A DNA stretch of 64,000 bases from Oryzias latipes (Eukaryota > Chordata > Actinopteri > Beloniformes > Adrianichthyidae): the NCBI RefSeq assembly GCF_002234675.1, contig NC_019875.2:30057397-30121396 (forward strand), in the 5' to 3' direction. Shown piece after piece: positions 1 through 12,809 of the stretch (position 1 is the first letter of the stretch; every line of letters begins with the position of its first letter). Made by a program: the position numbers and the translations under genes. Below the pieces are notes generated by a model. The model ran no database searches, had not been told where the DNA came from, and saw only the letters and a program-made list of their open reading frames with translations.

Positions 1-1599
1 CTGAATGGGGGAATGAAAGCCGACTGATGCTGCAAACGTCTCTCAGCAGAACCAAGTGTCAGGTGTGTTCATCTGCTGCTTGGGGAAAAGTGAAGCCTCA
101 TCATGTCACGCCGCCTCTGAAAGAATGATGTAGCTCTGGATTTGGACAGGCAGCAACAGCAGAGGTGCTCGCACATGCAGAATGGAGGAGGGGACTTCTC
201 TGCTAAAGGAGGACATGATAAAGAACAGTCCTCCACATGAGAAGCATCTGTCAAATCATCTTTCTTTGAAGTTCCTTTTGTCTTTTTTCTCTTTGTTGAT
301 ATTTCACGTGCAGGGAGGATCTGATCCCTTAATGGTTTCTTTGATCTGTTCGTCTGAACGCAGGAGCTGCTGGATCTCATCATCTGCAGCTCATGACTTC
401 AGGAAAAACGCCTGACTTCACCTGTTAGGGGTCGATGATCGGAACAGGAAATGGAAAGCCGGGCCTTGGCTGAAGAGAAACAGATTATCTGGAGCACTTC
501 ATCCGCCTCAGCCTCTTGTGAGCTGATAGGAATTCGGCGCATGTGTATGATGGGCTGGATAGAGCCGGCCTCTCCCTTCATCCCCGCTGAGAGATAAGCA
601 CTGTTTGCATAGCAGAGCATATTTCATGCTTGGCTTCCCCCCACCTGTTCCCAGACCTGCAGAGTCTGAAGGCTGGAGCCGCCGTCAGACGATCTCCCGC
701 CTCTGGAGAACCACTGCAGAGGTTTATCCTCCTCAGCCAAGCCCAGAAGAAAAATAAAAGCTAACTTTCCAAGGATTTCAGAGGCTGCTGTTCTGGAGAT
801 TTTGATATTTTTTAATGAACTTCTGTTTTTTCACATACTCTTTAAATGCTTGTGTAAATATTATTAAATATCTGAAACATTTTTCCATTACTTAAGGATT
901 TAGGCAAGGGATTACGCAACACCCTCAAGTAAAACTACAATATTTATCCTTGTGGGATCCGTAGCTCATACTACATAAATGTGGTTGTGCAACCGCTTGA
1001 TGCAAGGCTTTCAGGTAAATCTACAGATGGTTTTTTTTTCGGTGTTGGTTTGTCGCCTGCAGATTGGAGCAGGAGGGCGTGCCACAAGGTCAAGCTATTA
1101 ATCAAACAGGGCCGCCTCATTTGCATAGTGAACTTCTGCAGAATTGGTCCTGAAGCCCAGAAGAGCCTCACATCCATCTTCCTCCTGCAATCACGTGCCC
1201 ACTCAGTCACTGCATGAGGTCTATGGGTGAGGAGGACAGAGGAGCTTCAGCTGATGTTCTTAGATCAAACATTTACTGTCTTTTCTTTCCATCAGAGGAC
1301 ACGTCTGTCAACATCACATCTTCACAAAACACCAACACTCCTGCAGATGAAGATCTGACTTCTGCAGCATTAGAAAACTTCAAACTGCTTTTGATTTGGA
1401 GCAAATCCAAAATCTTCCCAAGACAAACAGTCCAGAAGAAGTTTTTGAGTTAAGAGGAGAAATCAGACAAAAGCAAGGACAGAAACAAACTCTTTCAAAG
1501 TTTCGCAAAATCCTTGCGGGTGAAAATCAAAAGTGTCGCACTTCAGCAGCAGAGAAACCTCCAAAACCAAACCAGAAAAAAGACCAGCAGAAGATTCAG
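1..1599. other. Non-coding stretch, left edge
   Basis: No recognisable coding exon on either strand. A block at about 1075-1165 (CAAGGTCAAGCTATTAATCAAACAGG then CTCATTTGCATAG) has a TGACCTTG and an octamer ATTTGCAT and looks like a possible conserved element. Confidence 0.5.
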
Positions 1600-1960
1600 A
1601 TCACAACCGGGAACGTGGAGGAGACGCAGCCTCAGCAAAAGAGGGGAAACGGCGCGCGGCGCAGAGAGCCAGGAGGCGCGTGGAGGAGCAGCCGCGCTCC
1701 GCATCCGCATGCAGAAAACCCGCACACGCGGGGGAGGCACCGCGTGAAGGAGTGCAGAGGAGCAGGTACTCACCACGCGCGAGGACAGCGTTTAAAAAGG
1801 AACGGGGCGGTGTGGCGGAGCAGCAGGCTGGCCGCGTGCAGGCGTGTGTGCGCCGAGCCTCTGCGTCCTCTCTGCGCTGCCGGTGGTGGAGTCACGTGAT
1901 GGGAGGGGTGGGGGTGGGGGGTTGGAGGAGCGCGCCGGGGCCCCTCCGGGAGACTCAATG
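1600..1960. promoter_or_regulatory. CpG-rich island, promoter-like
   Basis: This is the densest CpG stretch noticed in the first 27 kb (GGCGCGCGGCGCAGAG, CGCACACGCGGGGG, CACGCGCGAGGACAGCG). It holds a consensus donor on minus (GTG|GTGAGT at 1773-1768) and CACGTGA E-box-like motifs at 1893 and 2058. It may be the first exon of a gene lying to the left on minus, but no coding exon was found in 1-1,600. The long frames here are composition artefacts. Confidence 0.45.
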
Positions 1961-2746
1961 ATTTTTCTTTGCAGCTTTTTTCGGTTTGGATCGGAAGACC
2001 TTCAGGAGAACCAGAGTTCTGTTCACCTGAGGAAGCAGGAGTCTGTGAGGAGCACGTCACGTGACTTTCTCCTCATGGTGCATTTAAAAAAAGGGACGCA
2101 CATGATCTAAATTAACAAAACAGGATTGTTTTTTCAGTACTAAGATAAGACCATCATTTTGCAAACTTTAAAATACAGACCAAAACATTTTAAATTTGAT
2201 AATGACTTTTTTCAAATACAGATCTTTGTTTTTACTAAATAAACCCAATATTTATGCAAAGTATCTTGTTATTTTATTCTCCTTGAATCCCAAACTTCCT
2301 CTGAAATTCTGCAGAACATTGAAGACTCTGCTATCAGTCATTTTACGTCTTCTGGCTCCATTTTCAAAGTTTTCCTCATAACGTAAACCTCAGATTGACT
2401 AACAAACACGTGACCCTAAGCTGTGTGAATGAAGGTTCTCATGACTTCAAATCTTCTCTTTTCAAGCGTTTCACTGCTCATCCAAACAGCTTCATCAACC
2501 TGAGAGGTTCTGGGTTCGAGTCCCACAGATCCTCCAGGAGGGGACTGCTTTATTTGAAAAGAACCATTTGGTTGCTGGAATGTGGGGACCCACCTGGAGG
2601 AAATATTGGCTGACTTGAACACCTCAGTGAGACCTTGGATGTTTCTAGAGAGAAGTTGCCAAAGGAAGAAAAAAAACACAAAGTGAAACTTTTGTTTATT
2701 TGTCTGACAAGTTTTGTTTTCTCGCATATTGTAGGATAAACCAGAA
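1961..2746. other. Non-coding stretch before the solo LTR
   Basis: Contains an AT-rich part, and at 2480-2640 a segment that on minus reads GATGAAGCTGTTTGGATGAG and GTGAAACGCTTGAAAAG, a common fish repeat motif. No gene seen. Confidence 0.5.
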
Positions 2747-2751
2747 AAAAT

Positions 2752-3260
2752 TGTCATGGTGCCACTGTCAGCTCTCCTCCCCCTCCCCTCTCTGCTCTGT
2801 TCCTGACTCCCCCAGCTGTGAGCACTCACCTCATCAACCTTCAAAAGGAGATCCAGCGCCAGCATTCATCGCCAGTTCGTTGCCCCTCATGGTGCTTAGT
2901 CTGGTCAATCCAAGTTTCTTAGTTCATGTAGTCATGCCTTGCCTAATCTCATCCTATGGCTCGTCTCCAGGACACTCTAACCACGAGTGGTCGCCTGAGT
3001 ATCCAGTCCTGTGGAACAGAAGCTCCTCACGGAATTCTGAGGACTCCTCTGCCAAGCCTCAAACCAGAATCGAAGTCCAATCGAGCCACGAGCCATTGCT
3101 ACCTCCAGCCACGAACCACAAACCACGATCCAGTCGCCAGTTTTGACAAAACTACAAAACTGCTGACAAGAGAAATAAATCTTTACTCACCTTCTTATTC
3201 ACCTGTGTGTTCCTTCTGGGTTCCATCATCTGGGTCTGCTTCGCTAAGTGAGCCATGACA
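2752..3260. mobile_element. Solo LTR of a retrotransposon
   Basis: The 509 bp segment starts TGTCATGG and ends CCATGACA, a perfect eight-base terminal inverted repeat of LTR type. The five bases AAAAT flank it directly on both sides (2747-2751 and 3261-3265). AATAAATCTTTACTC near its end (about 3172) may be its poly(A) signal if it reads on plus. No internal domain is present, so this is a solo LTR left by recombination. Superfamily was not determined. Confidence 0.85.
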
Positions 3261-3265
3261 AAAAT

Positions 3266-4589
3266 AGGTGAAAGGGCAAATAAGTTAGCGAGTGGTTAAG
3301 TTTAGGGGTTGACTTGACAGCAAAGGGCCCAGAGGAAGCGTTCAAACTCAGCGTGTGAGCAGACATTAGACGGTTGTTCTCAGCGTGAGCTCAGGATCCA
3401 AAAGATCCGCTGAAGCATTGATGTCACAACAACAGAAGAGAAAGCCGTGAGCAGAGTTTCCTTCAAAAACTTTTCAACAACTAAGCTTCAACTCGAACTA
3501 GTTGTGGTGAATGAAAATGTCTTTTACTGTGAGGAGTGATCAATCTAAAAGTGGACGGGAAACTCATCGTGTTAGTGGAGAGTGGTGAGCAAACTTTAGG
3601 GAGAAAAGAATCAATACTTCCATGGCAACCTGCAGCTTTAGTCAGCCCAACAAAAAGACTGGAAACAAAGGACGGCAGCTCAAGACGGGGGGGGGGAAAG
3701 ACGACTCCAGAACCTTCCACAAACCTCCTCTGAATGTTTGTCTACAACAGAACATGAAATAGAACAAAGGAAACCATAGTTACAATAAGAAAGAGGAACA
3801 GGAAGATTTTTTTTGTCTTTCGTTAAAGTTCACAAAAAATTTCTTCTGGAGCAACTTTTAGACAAAAACTGATCAGTTGAAAAGTCAAAAATCCTCAGTT
3901 TAGTTTCACCTGAAGCTTTAGCTCATCACCTGAAATCAGTCCAGAAACTGAGGTCCAGCTCAGAAAATAAAAGAAAACATAAAGAAACTCAGGAGAACCC
4001 AAGAACTATTCTCTCTGGGCATTTTTTGTGTTTTCATTTTTAATTTGCAGAAATTAAAAGCAACCAAAAAGTTAAAATGTAAGTATAAACAAATAAAAAA
4101 ATGAATTACTTTGTAAAAAGTAAAAAATTTGCTAAATTTGACCCTGTGGGTTCTCCAGGATTCAAATGAATGATTAAAGAAAAATCTCCTTTTGTCTTTG
4201 TTTCAAAATGTTTCGTTATGAAAATCATAAAAGACCATGAAGAGACATAGTGATGATGATTTTATTCCCGAAGACTGACTTATCCAAAGGTGGGACGTTT
4301 CTGCACAACAAACGATTTGATCCTTGCAAAGATTTCACAACTTTGTTTTTAGACAATCAAGATATTTTACCAGGTTTGAAGTTTTAACTTCTTTTTGTTC
4401 CACACCTTTCCAAGCATTTCACGAAAAATCAGCACAGTCCAGAATGTTGCATTTCTTTGAGAGCTAAGATCTAGAAATAAGAAAATTATTATTAAAATGA
4501 GTCAAAATCTTTTTCCTCGCTAAACTAATAGAAAAACTTGATTTAAGACACAAACTCAGTGTAATTTTTGGTTAAATATTAAGGATGTT
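3266..4589. other. Non-coding stretch
   Basis: AT-rich and without exon-like structure, long frames or clear repeats. Nothing further seen. Confidence 0.6.
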
Positions 4590-5640
4590 AAATGGCCTAC
4601 ACTCTGCAAAATAAACAACCCCAAAGGGGAATTTTGATCCATTCATGCATTTCGAAGTATTACTCTAAAAACCTGCTCTCTGAGCACCAGCTCCTCCCAA
4701 TCCACAAAAACGACTGGCTTCTCAAATTAAGAACAAATTAAGAACCGCCCCTTCCAGGAAGAGTTTGAGCTTTCAGCCCCGCCCCCATGCTAACAGACAC
4801 ACCCACTTTCTCCATGCAGCTGGCGGTGATCGGCTAAACGCTTTCCTTTCTCTGCACAATCTGCACATCCATCTTTACAAAAGTTCGGATGTTGTTTGTT
4901 TTTGTGGGAGAAACGCAGAAACACTGCTGAGGGCGGCTCTAGGATAACATCATGAAATGGGCGGCACCCACAAGGAGAGAAGGGCGGAGCCTGACAGATC
5001 GAGTCGTCTTTCTTTTGGGTAGAAAAATGAGCTGTGAAAATAACTCATGTTCCATAAAAAGTCCTTCTTTACTGTGCCAAATCTAATATATGATCATGCA
5101 TATAGTTTACTCTGAAAGGCGTAGGATAGCATGAAAAGGGCTTTCAAGTTTAGACTGCCTTTATTTGTCATTATTTTGGAAACAAAAAAGTAGATTTATG
5201 TTCCGAGAATAAGGGCTAGTTTTTAGAGGTTAAATTAAGATGAGCCAGCTTGGACTAAGATTCTCATTTTGCTCATATTTTTGTTCCAAAAAGAGTCTTG
5301 TTTGCATCGCTAATGTCAGGTTGGGGGTGTCAGGGGCTGTAAGCCAGGGGGAGAGCTAGTTACAGTCAACAAAAAGCTCTCAGCCATGGGGAGGGGAAAG
5401 GGGGGGCAGGGTTGCGACACGCCAACACCCCCGCCCACAAGACAGAGGTGAATCTCTAATGAACTCCTGCCGCTCTGCAGAAACTATGTCCTAAAAATGA
5501 CCGATTTGTTTTTAGATTTTGTCTGAAACGATATAATGGTCATCAAATGGGAACGCTTTGAAAATAGATCCCAGGATGATCAGAGTGGAATTTTTAGGAC
5601 GCAGAAACTGTTGATGCACAGAAAAGCAGCAGAAACGAAT
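4590..5640 (+). repeat. Dispersed repeat family, copy A
   Basis: It shares CTCTGCAGAAACTATGTCCT followed by AAAATAGATC and AGAGTGGAATTTTTAGGACG with copies at 12.8 kb and 14.5 kb (reversed). Family unknown to me; it is probably a non-autonomous DNA element. No reading frame is conserved among copies. Confidence 0.6.
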
Positions 5641-6536
5641 GTTGGAGACGTTTTCTGAAGAAAGAGTTTCTGAAAAGCTGTTCCAAGAACCAAACTAAAC
5701 CGAAGACATGAACTTAAAGGAAAGTTTGTGAACCTCCCACATGTATTTGTGTTCTTTTACCTTTGGACTTTGATGTTTTCTGGAAGAAGAATGTTTCCAT
5801 GGTTTCAAAGGATGTTTAATGAGCTCATTGCTTTATGCCTTAAGTTAATATTCAAGTGTTGAACAGTCAAAGTTGGATGACGGAACAAATCTCCAGCAGA
5901 CAGAACACGATTCCAGGATTTATCTTCAGGACTTTCAACTCTCCTGGTTTTTCTCTGTTACTTCATGTCATGACTTCAGGTTCTGATCACTTTTTAGTTG
6001 TTCCTGATGTTCTTCATCTCCAGGTTCTGCTCTCTGATCATCACAGCCAAAGGGTTCAGGCCTGTGGCTGTGAGTGAGTCCGCTCCACAGTGTCTGGTCT
6101 TCTGTCGTGTCTATTATTTCAGTTACAGCCCCTGAACCTCCTGCTTCTGCTCCTTAACATCCACAACTCCTGACAGAAGCCTCTCTGAAGGTTTCTTAAA
6201 TTCTAAAAATCATTTGTGATTTTCTGATGTTTCAGAAAAGGAGAAAAAAGCTCGCTGCTCCTTCCTGCTCGGCGCCTCACGGCAGCCGAGTCTGCACCGC
6301 CTTCTCCTGCAGGAGATGCTCCACCAAAAGCTGCAATGGGGGTGGAGGATGACAGGACGTGTGTGTGCAGCATGCAGAGTTTGTTTGCTCCCAAACACCT
6401 GATGGTCCAGGTCTGCATCCCGCAGCAGGTCGATGCGCGAGCCCGAGTTCTGGCAAAGCTCAGCTGTAATTGCAGCCCAGGAAAGAACATGTAATGCAAC
6501 TTTAATGGCACGGGGGCTGAAGCTTCGCCTACAACG

Positions 6537-6569
<33 letters not shown>

Positions 6570-8811
6570 ACACAAATAGTGCATTAGCAGCAGGGACTCA
6601 CTCTGCGCTCCCTGATTGAAGCTATTAAATACAATTTAGGATATGCAGAAAGGGAAGTGGAAGCGGGTGGCTGAGTGCTGCCTCAGAGTGAGCACATGAG
6701 CTTTGTTCTGGTGTAATGCTGCCACTGTGATTCAGCCCTTTGGAGAAAAAAACAGCAGTTTAATGGAGTCCAAATTACAGCTCTGTGAACATTTCTGTTT
6801 TTATTCTTTTCTGCTCCTGCCTCATTTTTCAGGCGCCACTTTGCATCTGCTGCCATTTCTCAGAAATTCTCCTGCAAAGAAAGCCGTGGAGGAGATGGCG
6901 AGAGTCATGAAAACGCCGTTTGTCGCCGCTTTCTCAAAAAGAAGTTATTAGACAAAAGGTCATTTACGGATGTGCGTTTGTGTGTAAACGTGTGTACTTG
7001 TAGGCATCAGATCATGGGTCTCGTGCACACGCCGGCGTGCATGTGAGTGGTAAAGTGTAACCTTTGAATGTGTTTACACACTGACATTTCCAGAGATCTG
7101 CAGTGAAAGTGAAGCCTTGACATTCTTCAGACTCACATTTCTGAGCTGACAGCTCTGTCAGCGCTCACTCCACGCAGACGTCAACAGAGTTCCCACGCCG
7201 CTGCTCTCAGGTGCCCAATCAAACCCTCCGTCCTCCCCGCCATGCTTTTGGATTCAGCGTTTCTTCTAGAACAAAAAGGGTTGGGAAATGATAGACTAAA
7301 CCCAACAAGATTCATGTAATACTGGAACTGGAAGGAGCTGCAATTCCAGAAGAAAATTCAGCATTGAATGCTGTATTGCTGAATGAAAATGAAACTGAAA
7401 GGGTAATAATTGGCACAAAAATAAATAAATAAATGATCAAAGTTGAGCATAAATAAAGTGAAAACAGCACAAAAATAAAAAGATATGTTTGTGAAAAATG
7501 CCAGAGCCGGGTATCGAACCAGCGAGCTTCTGCACCAAGGATCCCCCATGTATTTCAATAGAGGCAGAAAAATCCAGGAAATCCTGGAATATCTTGAAAA
7601 ATTCAAGGATTTGAAGGACCAAAAGTCACAGCTGGAAAAATCTGAAAGAGCTGAACATTTGAATAGTTGGATGGTTGAAATAGATGAAACATTGGAGGAG
7701 GAGTTAAGAGAGAATAAATGGTGGAAGATACTAGAATAAAGAAAGAGAAACAGGAAAACAACGGATTGAATCCTTTATAGCGTTCAAACAATAAGCAACT
7801 GCACTGACATGTGACAGTTTGACCACCAATTCTCAACTTCCAGCACCAAAACCTTCAGAAATCCTGTTTATGAACAAAATTATTTCCACAGACTTCATGT
7901 TTTCCAACGGTAGCATCGGACTTGGAAGTCATTGGGTTTTTTCTAAACTTTATTTATAGTAGCAGGTAGTCACATGAGTCAGACTCAGATATCATAAAGA
8001 AAAAACCTGCAGGTTGAAAAAGAACATTAAAGAAGCTGCAGCTGCATCCTCAGCTCATCAGGAAGGAATTAACTGAATCTACCAAATCCCTCTACCTGTG
8101 AGGGATTTGGGAGTAATGTTTGTGACTAAGTAATATAAGACATGCACAGTGCAATCACTACAAAAGTGTGAATTCCTCTAAAAAACACCTCCAGCAGGGG
8201 GCAGTGTTACACATCCACTTAAGTCTTTGGCCGAATCTGAATTCTCCCTACCTCTACATTTATGCCTGCAAGCTAAGAAATATGGAAAAATAGTGTCTTC
8301 AAATATGGACCTTACTACAGCTTGATGACATCATCAATAGAAGCCGGTCATCTACGTTAGCTAGATGTTTAGCTAACAAATGCATAACAGCATTAGTTTG
8401 ATATCTTCAAAAAGTCATGCAAAAGCAAAAAGTCATTACTGACATTTACAGGAAAACTTCAGACCACAACGAGAAGAAATGCGTCTCTCCGACGGACGGA
8501 CGGATACCTCCCCCTGAGTCGCTACGGCTCCTCCTTAAAAAAACTTTCGGACGCTGCTACAGCTTCAAATCCCCCACAACTGGAGCAAAGGGGGAGGGGC
8601 AACTTGGATTTGGTCTCAGTCTCTACTGCCCTTATGGGTGAAGAAGGGCCATCTGGGGTGAAAAATGGTCAAAGCTGTACGGGGCACAGAGGCGATCCAC
8701 AGGAAGTCTCCAGGTGGTGGACCGCTCAGTGAACCCGTAGAGAGAAAATGCTCATTTTTTTCTACGTTCATGCTGCGGCGACAGCTTGTAATGAACACTC
8801 ATGCAACACAT
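5641..8811. other. Non-coding stretch with poly(C) tract
   Basis: Holds the 31-base C run. A block at 6600-6700 (CTGATTGAAGCTATTAAATACAATTTAGG) is rich in homeodomain-like ATTA and TTAAAT cores. A DNA-element-like part lies at 8216-8640. A lone tRNA B-box-like GGTTCGATACC lies on minus near 7520. No coding exon recognised. Confidence 0.5.
6537..6567 (+). repeat. Uninterrupted poly(C) tract (31 bases)
   Basis: 31 consecutive C, so the minus strand is a G tract able to form G-quadruplex. The exact length may be a sequencing artefact. Confidence 0.95.
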
Positions 8812-9275
8812 AAGGGGAAGTAGGTGAGGCGCAGGCGTGTCGTGCGGATTTATCACTTTTTTAACCTCTGAAATCCTTTGAACTGTTCAAGGAGCCGTTA
8901 GTGCTGTTCACATAAAACGTGCACGCTCCTCGCTGCAGCCTAATTGTTAGAAATTAGGAAATGAGAACATCAGTGTAGTTTGCATGGACGTCCTACGGGC
9001 ACTTCGGCATCACGTGCACACCCCGTGCGTGCAGCATTCAGTAAGGAGTCAGTCCTCTCACCTTAAGGACTAGAGCGTGGCGTGAGGACGCCGTACGACA
9101 TCATCAGCCGCACGTCACAAGTGCGTCTAACTTCCATTAGCCTTACAAATACTTCCTGATACGCTTACCTTACCCACAACAATGGTACGTTCCATTTTCA
9201 TGGCGTCCCTTACGGTGGCCGTACGAGCCTCAAGTGAACTGGAAGACACGCCTGCGCTCCCCTTAGGTAAGGGGT
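8812..9275. mobile_element. Possible foldback DNA element
   Basis: The left part TAAGGGGA ... GCGCAGGCGTGTC (8810-8842) recurs inverted on the right as TAAGGGGAGCGCAGGCGTGTC (read on minus from about 9266), with nine extra bases on the left. The inside is CpG-rich and has repeated TAAGG and ACGC motifs. No target duplication was identified. Confidence 0.45.
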
Positions 9276-10439
9276 GCAGCCGCTCTTCTACGACCCCCAC
9301 GGACCCAAAAACCTGCAGAACTTGCACAGGTCAACTCCCTGACTGAGACTTTACACTGAACATGAATCCGTATTTAATCATTAAAAAAATCCAAGTTAAA
9401 CGGTCATCTGGAGACCAGTTCAGTCAGCCCACCCCCCAGTTGCAGGACGACGTGTCCCTTGAGATTCCAATTTGTTCAGACATGCTCGCTTTCGTTCGGG
9501 CTCCTGCGCTCGTGTCGATGTAAATCAGATCGGACTCTCGGACCAGTCGATATAGACGTGGGACAGGATTGAGTCGGCGCCGCCTCAGGGACTTATCAGT
9601 GACAGGAGTCTATTACTTCAGAGCAGGAGAGTAAAGGAAGCTGCTTTAAATTGCAAATGTGATCCTGCAGACTTGCCTGCTATGCAAACTTTGTGATGTA
9701 TTAAGGGACACCTGGGAATAGCTGCCAGCTGCACAAAGCAAAACTGAGCCGTACGCCAGAAAAAAAGTCAATTCAGTGATAAAAAACAAAAAATCCAAAC
9801 ACTGCATTAGCCTTTAAAACAAGATCTGCAGTTTTTTGAGGAACTCATTCTCATTTCAGAGCGATCTCTGCGCTTGCAGCTTTAATCCAACTGGGAGCTC
9901 ATCATTTCAGCCTGTAGATCCACTCAGGAGTAATGAGTACAAGGTGTTATTGTTCCTCTCTCCTCCCTGTTATTCTTTGCATGTTTGAGGTTCAGGCAGG
10001 GACATGATGTTCTGACTCTGAGTCACAAGATACAGTCCTGCAGCATGAAGCGCAATCCTGATTAATTCAGCCGCTGCATAAAGCTTGATGTTGTTGCCCG
10101 TTTCCCTCCTCATTTAGCAAAGAGCCAAGTGGTGATTTTTTAAACGTCCTGCAGGGATGGGAAATGCTAAAAACATTGTCCAAACCTTTTAGAGCGCTCT
10201 GACATGCACCTCCAGCTCGCTGTGCTTCCAGCGAGGGTTTGATGGCATCACTGTTTCTCACACGCTCGAAGGCTTTCCTGTGAATAAAACAACAAACAGC
10301 ATTCGAATTTAAGTGTGGGACATGCATCATTTACATTTGAATGTGACTGTACAGTAAATAAGTCAACAGTCAGTGGAGTTGAACTGAAACACCTCCAAAG
10401 CTGACGAAAGGTTTTAGGGAAGATTTCATGGGAAATGGT
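9276..10439. other. Non-coding stretch
   Basis: At 9590-9750 a block without low-complexity sequence (GACTTATCAGTGACAGGAG, TTTAAATTGCAAATGTGATCC, TGCTATGCAAACTTTGTGATG) could be a conserved non-coding element. No gene seen. Confidence 0.4.
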
Positions 10440-10605
10440 GCAAATGCACACATTCACACACTGATAGCGGCAGCCTTATAACCACCAGGAGCAATGTGGG
10501 GTTCAGTGTCTTGTCCAAAGACACATGGCCAGGCAAGGCAGGAACCAAACCTTTAATCCTCCAATAAGAGGCTGACCGCTCTACGTCTGTACCACGGCTG
10601 CCTAG
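10440..10605 (-). mobile_element. tRNA-related SINE copy, minus orientation
   Basis: On minus it starts GGCAGCCGTGGTACAGACGTAGAGCGGT with an A-box-like pattern, has GGTTTGGTTCC as a B-box-like element, and continues TTTGGACAAGACACTGAACCCC. This is a dispersed teleost motif. Its 3' end fades into CA-rich sequence. Confidence 0.6.
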
Positions 10606-12809
10606 TCTCCAGTACGCATACACGCACGTTTGCGTACTGGATACACACATATACATGCACGCACGCATACACGCACGTATGAAGCAAGCTTACGTTTTTG
10701 TTCCGGACTCTAAATTTGTTTCTTCCTGTTGGTGACCGAATGTTAAGATGAGGCTCCGCCTCTTCTGGTTAACTTCTCAGGATATGACATCAGATTCCAA
10801 AACCACATTTTTAGGCCTGTTGATCATTTTGCTCCCCCTGAGCAGCAGAGCAGACACATCTACCAGTTCAATGCGGCCCAGTCATGAAGACTAAAAATTG
10901 TAAGGAAGTTTAAAAAATAAAAAAAGCCTGTTTCTAGTCCATTCTTGTGGCGAGTTGTGATTATCTAAAGAAATAACCGAAAAGCGCATTTCAACCACTG
11001 GGGGAGCACAGGAAAAGCAAAACAGGTGAAACAGCATATCTCTGCACATACCAAAAGCGAAACCTAACAGCTCTGTGTCTGGGTAAGATGCAGTTTGGTT
11101 CCTCGTAAGCCTCACTGCTGTTACATTGCTGTAAGAATGATCAGTAGTGACACAATAATTGACCAGGGGGTACCTGACCTCCAGGGTAGTCTCTGTGTTA
11201 ACTCTGGCTAAGCTGCATTGATGTGTGTATTGAGGGTGGACACTTTCCTTGAAATAAACACAAGTACAATACTTGCTGTTGTGTTGTAGTTATGGTAAAT
11301 AATACGGCTTTAATTGCGTGTTTGTGTGTGTGTGTGTGTGTGTCTGGCAGGTCAGTGTGTGGGGTGGCTCTTTGACTCTCACAGTGAAAAACTTCGGCTC
11401 TTGGTGTCAACCTTGTTCGCCCCTCCCGTTCCAGAACAAATCATGTGTGACATGCAGGTCCAGCTCTCCTGTTTTGACCTATTGAACCCTCAGCCCTGTC
11501 GCATTGACCTGATGCTGACCGAGGCGGTGAGAGGAGTTAGCATCGGGATAATGAAGGATGTTTTAGGGGAGTTTGGGGTTTTTTAATCGGTTGTCTGAGG
11601 ACTGGAGCTGCAGAGAGAACTTTCCTGTGTTTCTATGGTTTCTCGTCTCCAAGCGCCTTTGTTGCTGCAGCTGATTATCGGATGACAAAAGGAGAAAAGG
11701 ATGTTTGTGAGCAGCGCTCTGCAAGCAACAGGTTGGTAATTTTGAGCCCACTCCCATCTCTCCATAACAAAGACGCCGGCTTGTTAACTTTCAGAAGCTC
11801 CCTCCAACGTGTGCACGTCTCCGACAACAGAGGGAGGGTAAATTAAAAGGTAAAAAAGCATCAGCGGTGGCGGCGGGAACATAAACAGGGAGGCTTCTGC
11901 AGAGGAGCAGCGTGGAAGAACTGCTGAGAGGTGCTGGTGGGCCTCCTGCTAATGGGGAGGCAGTTCTGCTGAGAAGCTGTTACTGTCAAAGACGAAAAAG
12001 TTGCTGATCCCCCACGCCCCCCCCATCCCTGCCTCGCCATAAATCTCCAAATGGTGCGCCGAGCCTCCTGCCAGAGGGACTTCATGCCAAACACGTCAGA
12101 ACGTTTCTATGATCACAGAAAGCACAGCTCCCGGCGCCGCGTCACACAGGAGAACGTGCAGAAATCAGATGAACACCAAAACCCAAACTTTAAAACCACA
12201 AAGAAAAAACACGATTAAAAAGAAAAATAATAGTCTGATTCTATTTTAGTTTCCTTTAAGTACATTTCATGATGAGAGGAGAGATCTGCTGCTTCCGCCT
12301 GTATTGATAATACTCATCTTTGTGGCAGCGCAGCAAAAAAACAAAAGATTCATTATCCTCTGTTCTTCAGCATCCCTCTCTCTCCAGAGACCCTTTTTAA
12401 CCAACAGAAACACAGAGTTTGCTGTGGACCCACACAGAGACACCACTTCCAGGCTGCAGCTGCCAACAGCTTGTTAAACAGAGAGTGAATTCCTGCGCTC
12501 CGTGTTAACCCCGACATCTGCCGAGCATCTGCTCTGCTGCAGGCCCGGCAGATGCATGCTTTGCAGACGCGTCGTCGCACGCAAACGGGAAGGTTAACCA
12601 GGCTGGTCTCGAGTCCACCGGTTTGCAGCTAGCTGATTGGTGGAAAAGATTTTAAGTGAAGTGAGAAGAGAAAGTTCTGAAGAATTCATCTGGAGACGTT
12701 TTTTCTGTATGAAGCAGCTGCTGAGTTTTTTTTACTTGTCCTGTCCAGCAGCTGAGCAAACAGAGGAGAGCTGAAGGCCTCAAGACGAATCCAATGACGG
12801 CTGTTCTCA
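10606..12809. other. Non-coding stretch
   Basis: Contains a stem of 10 bp (CCAGTACGCA at 10611-10620 against TGCGTACTGG at 10632-10641), CA/CG alternation after it, and a TG microsatellite. No coding exon recognised. Confidence 0.5.
11310..11343 (+). repeat. (TG)n microsatellite
   Basis: A near-perfect run of TG with one TTTG interruption. Confidence 0.95.

Noticed and set aside
1396-1961. Overlapping frames of up to 167 codons in all directions
   Set aside because: They coincide with the CpG-rich island. Products are Arg/Pro/Ala-rich with no domain, as expected from composition.
7495-7545. tRNA-like GGTTCGATACC on minus
   Set aside because: Only a B-box-like element is present. No A box, cloverleaf or acceptor stem could be built.
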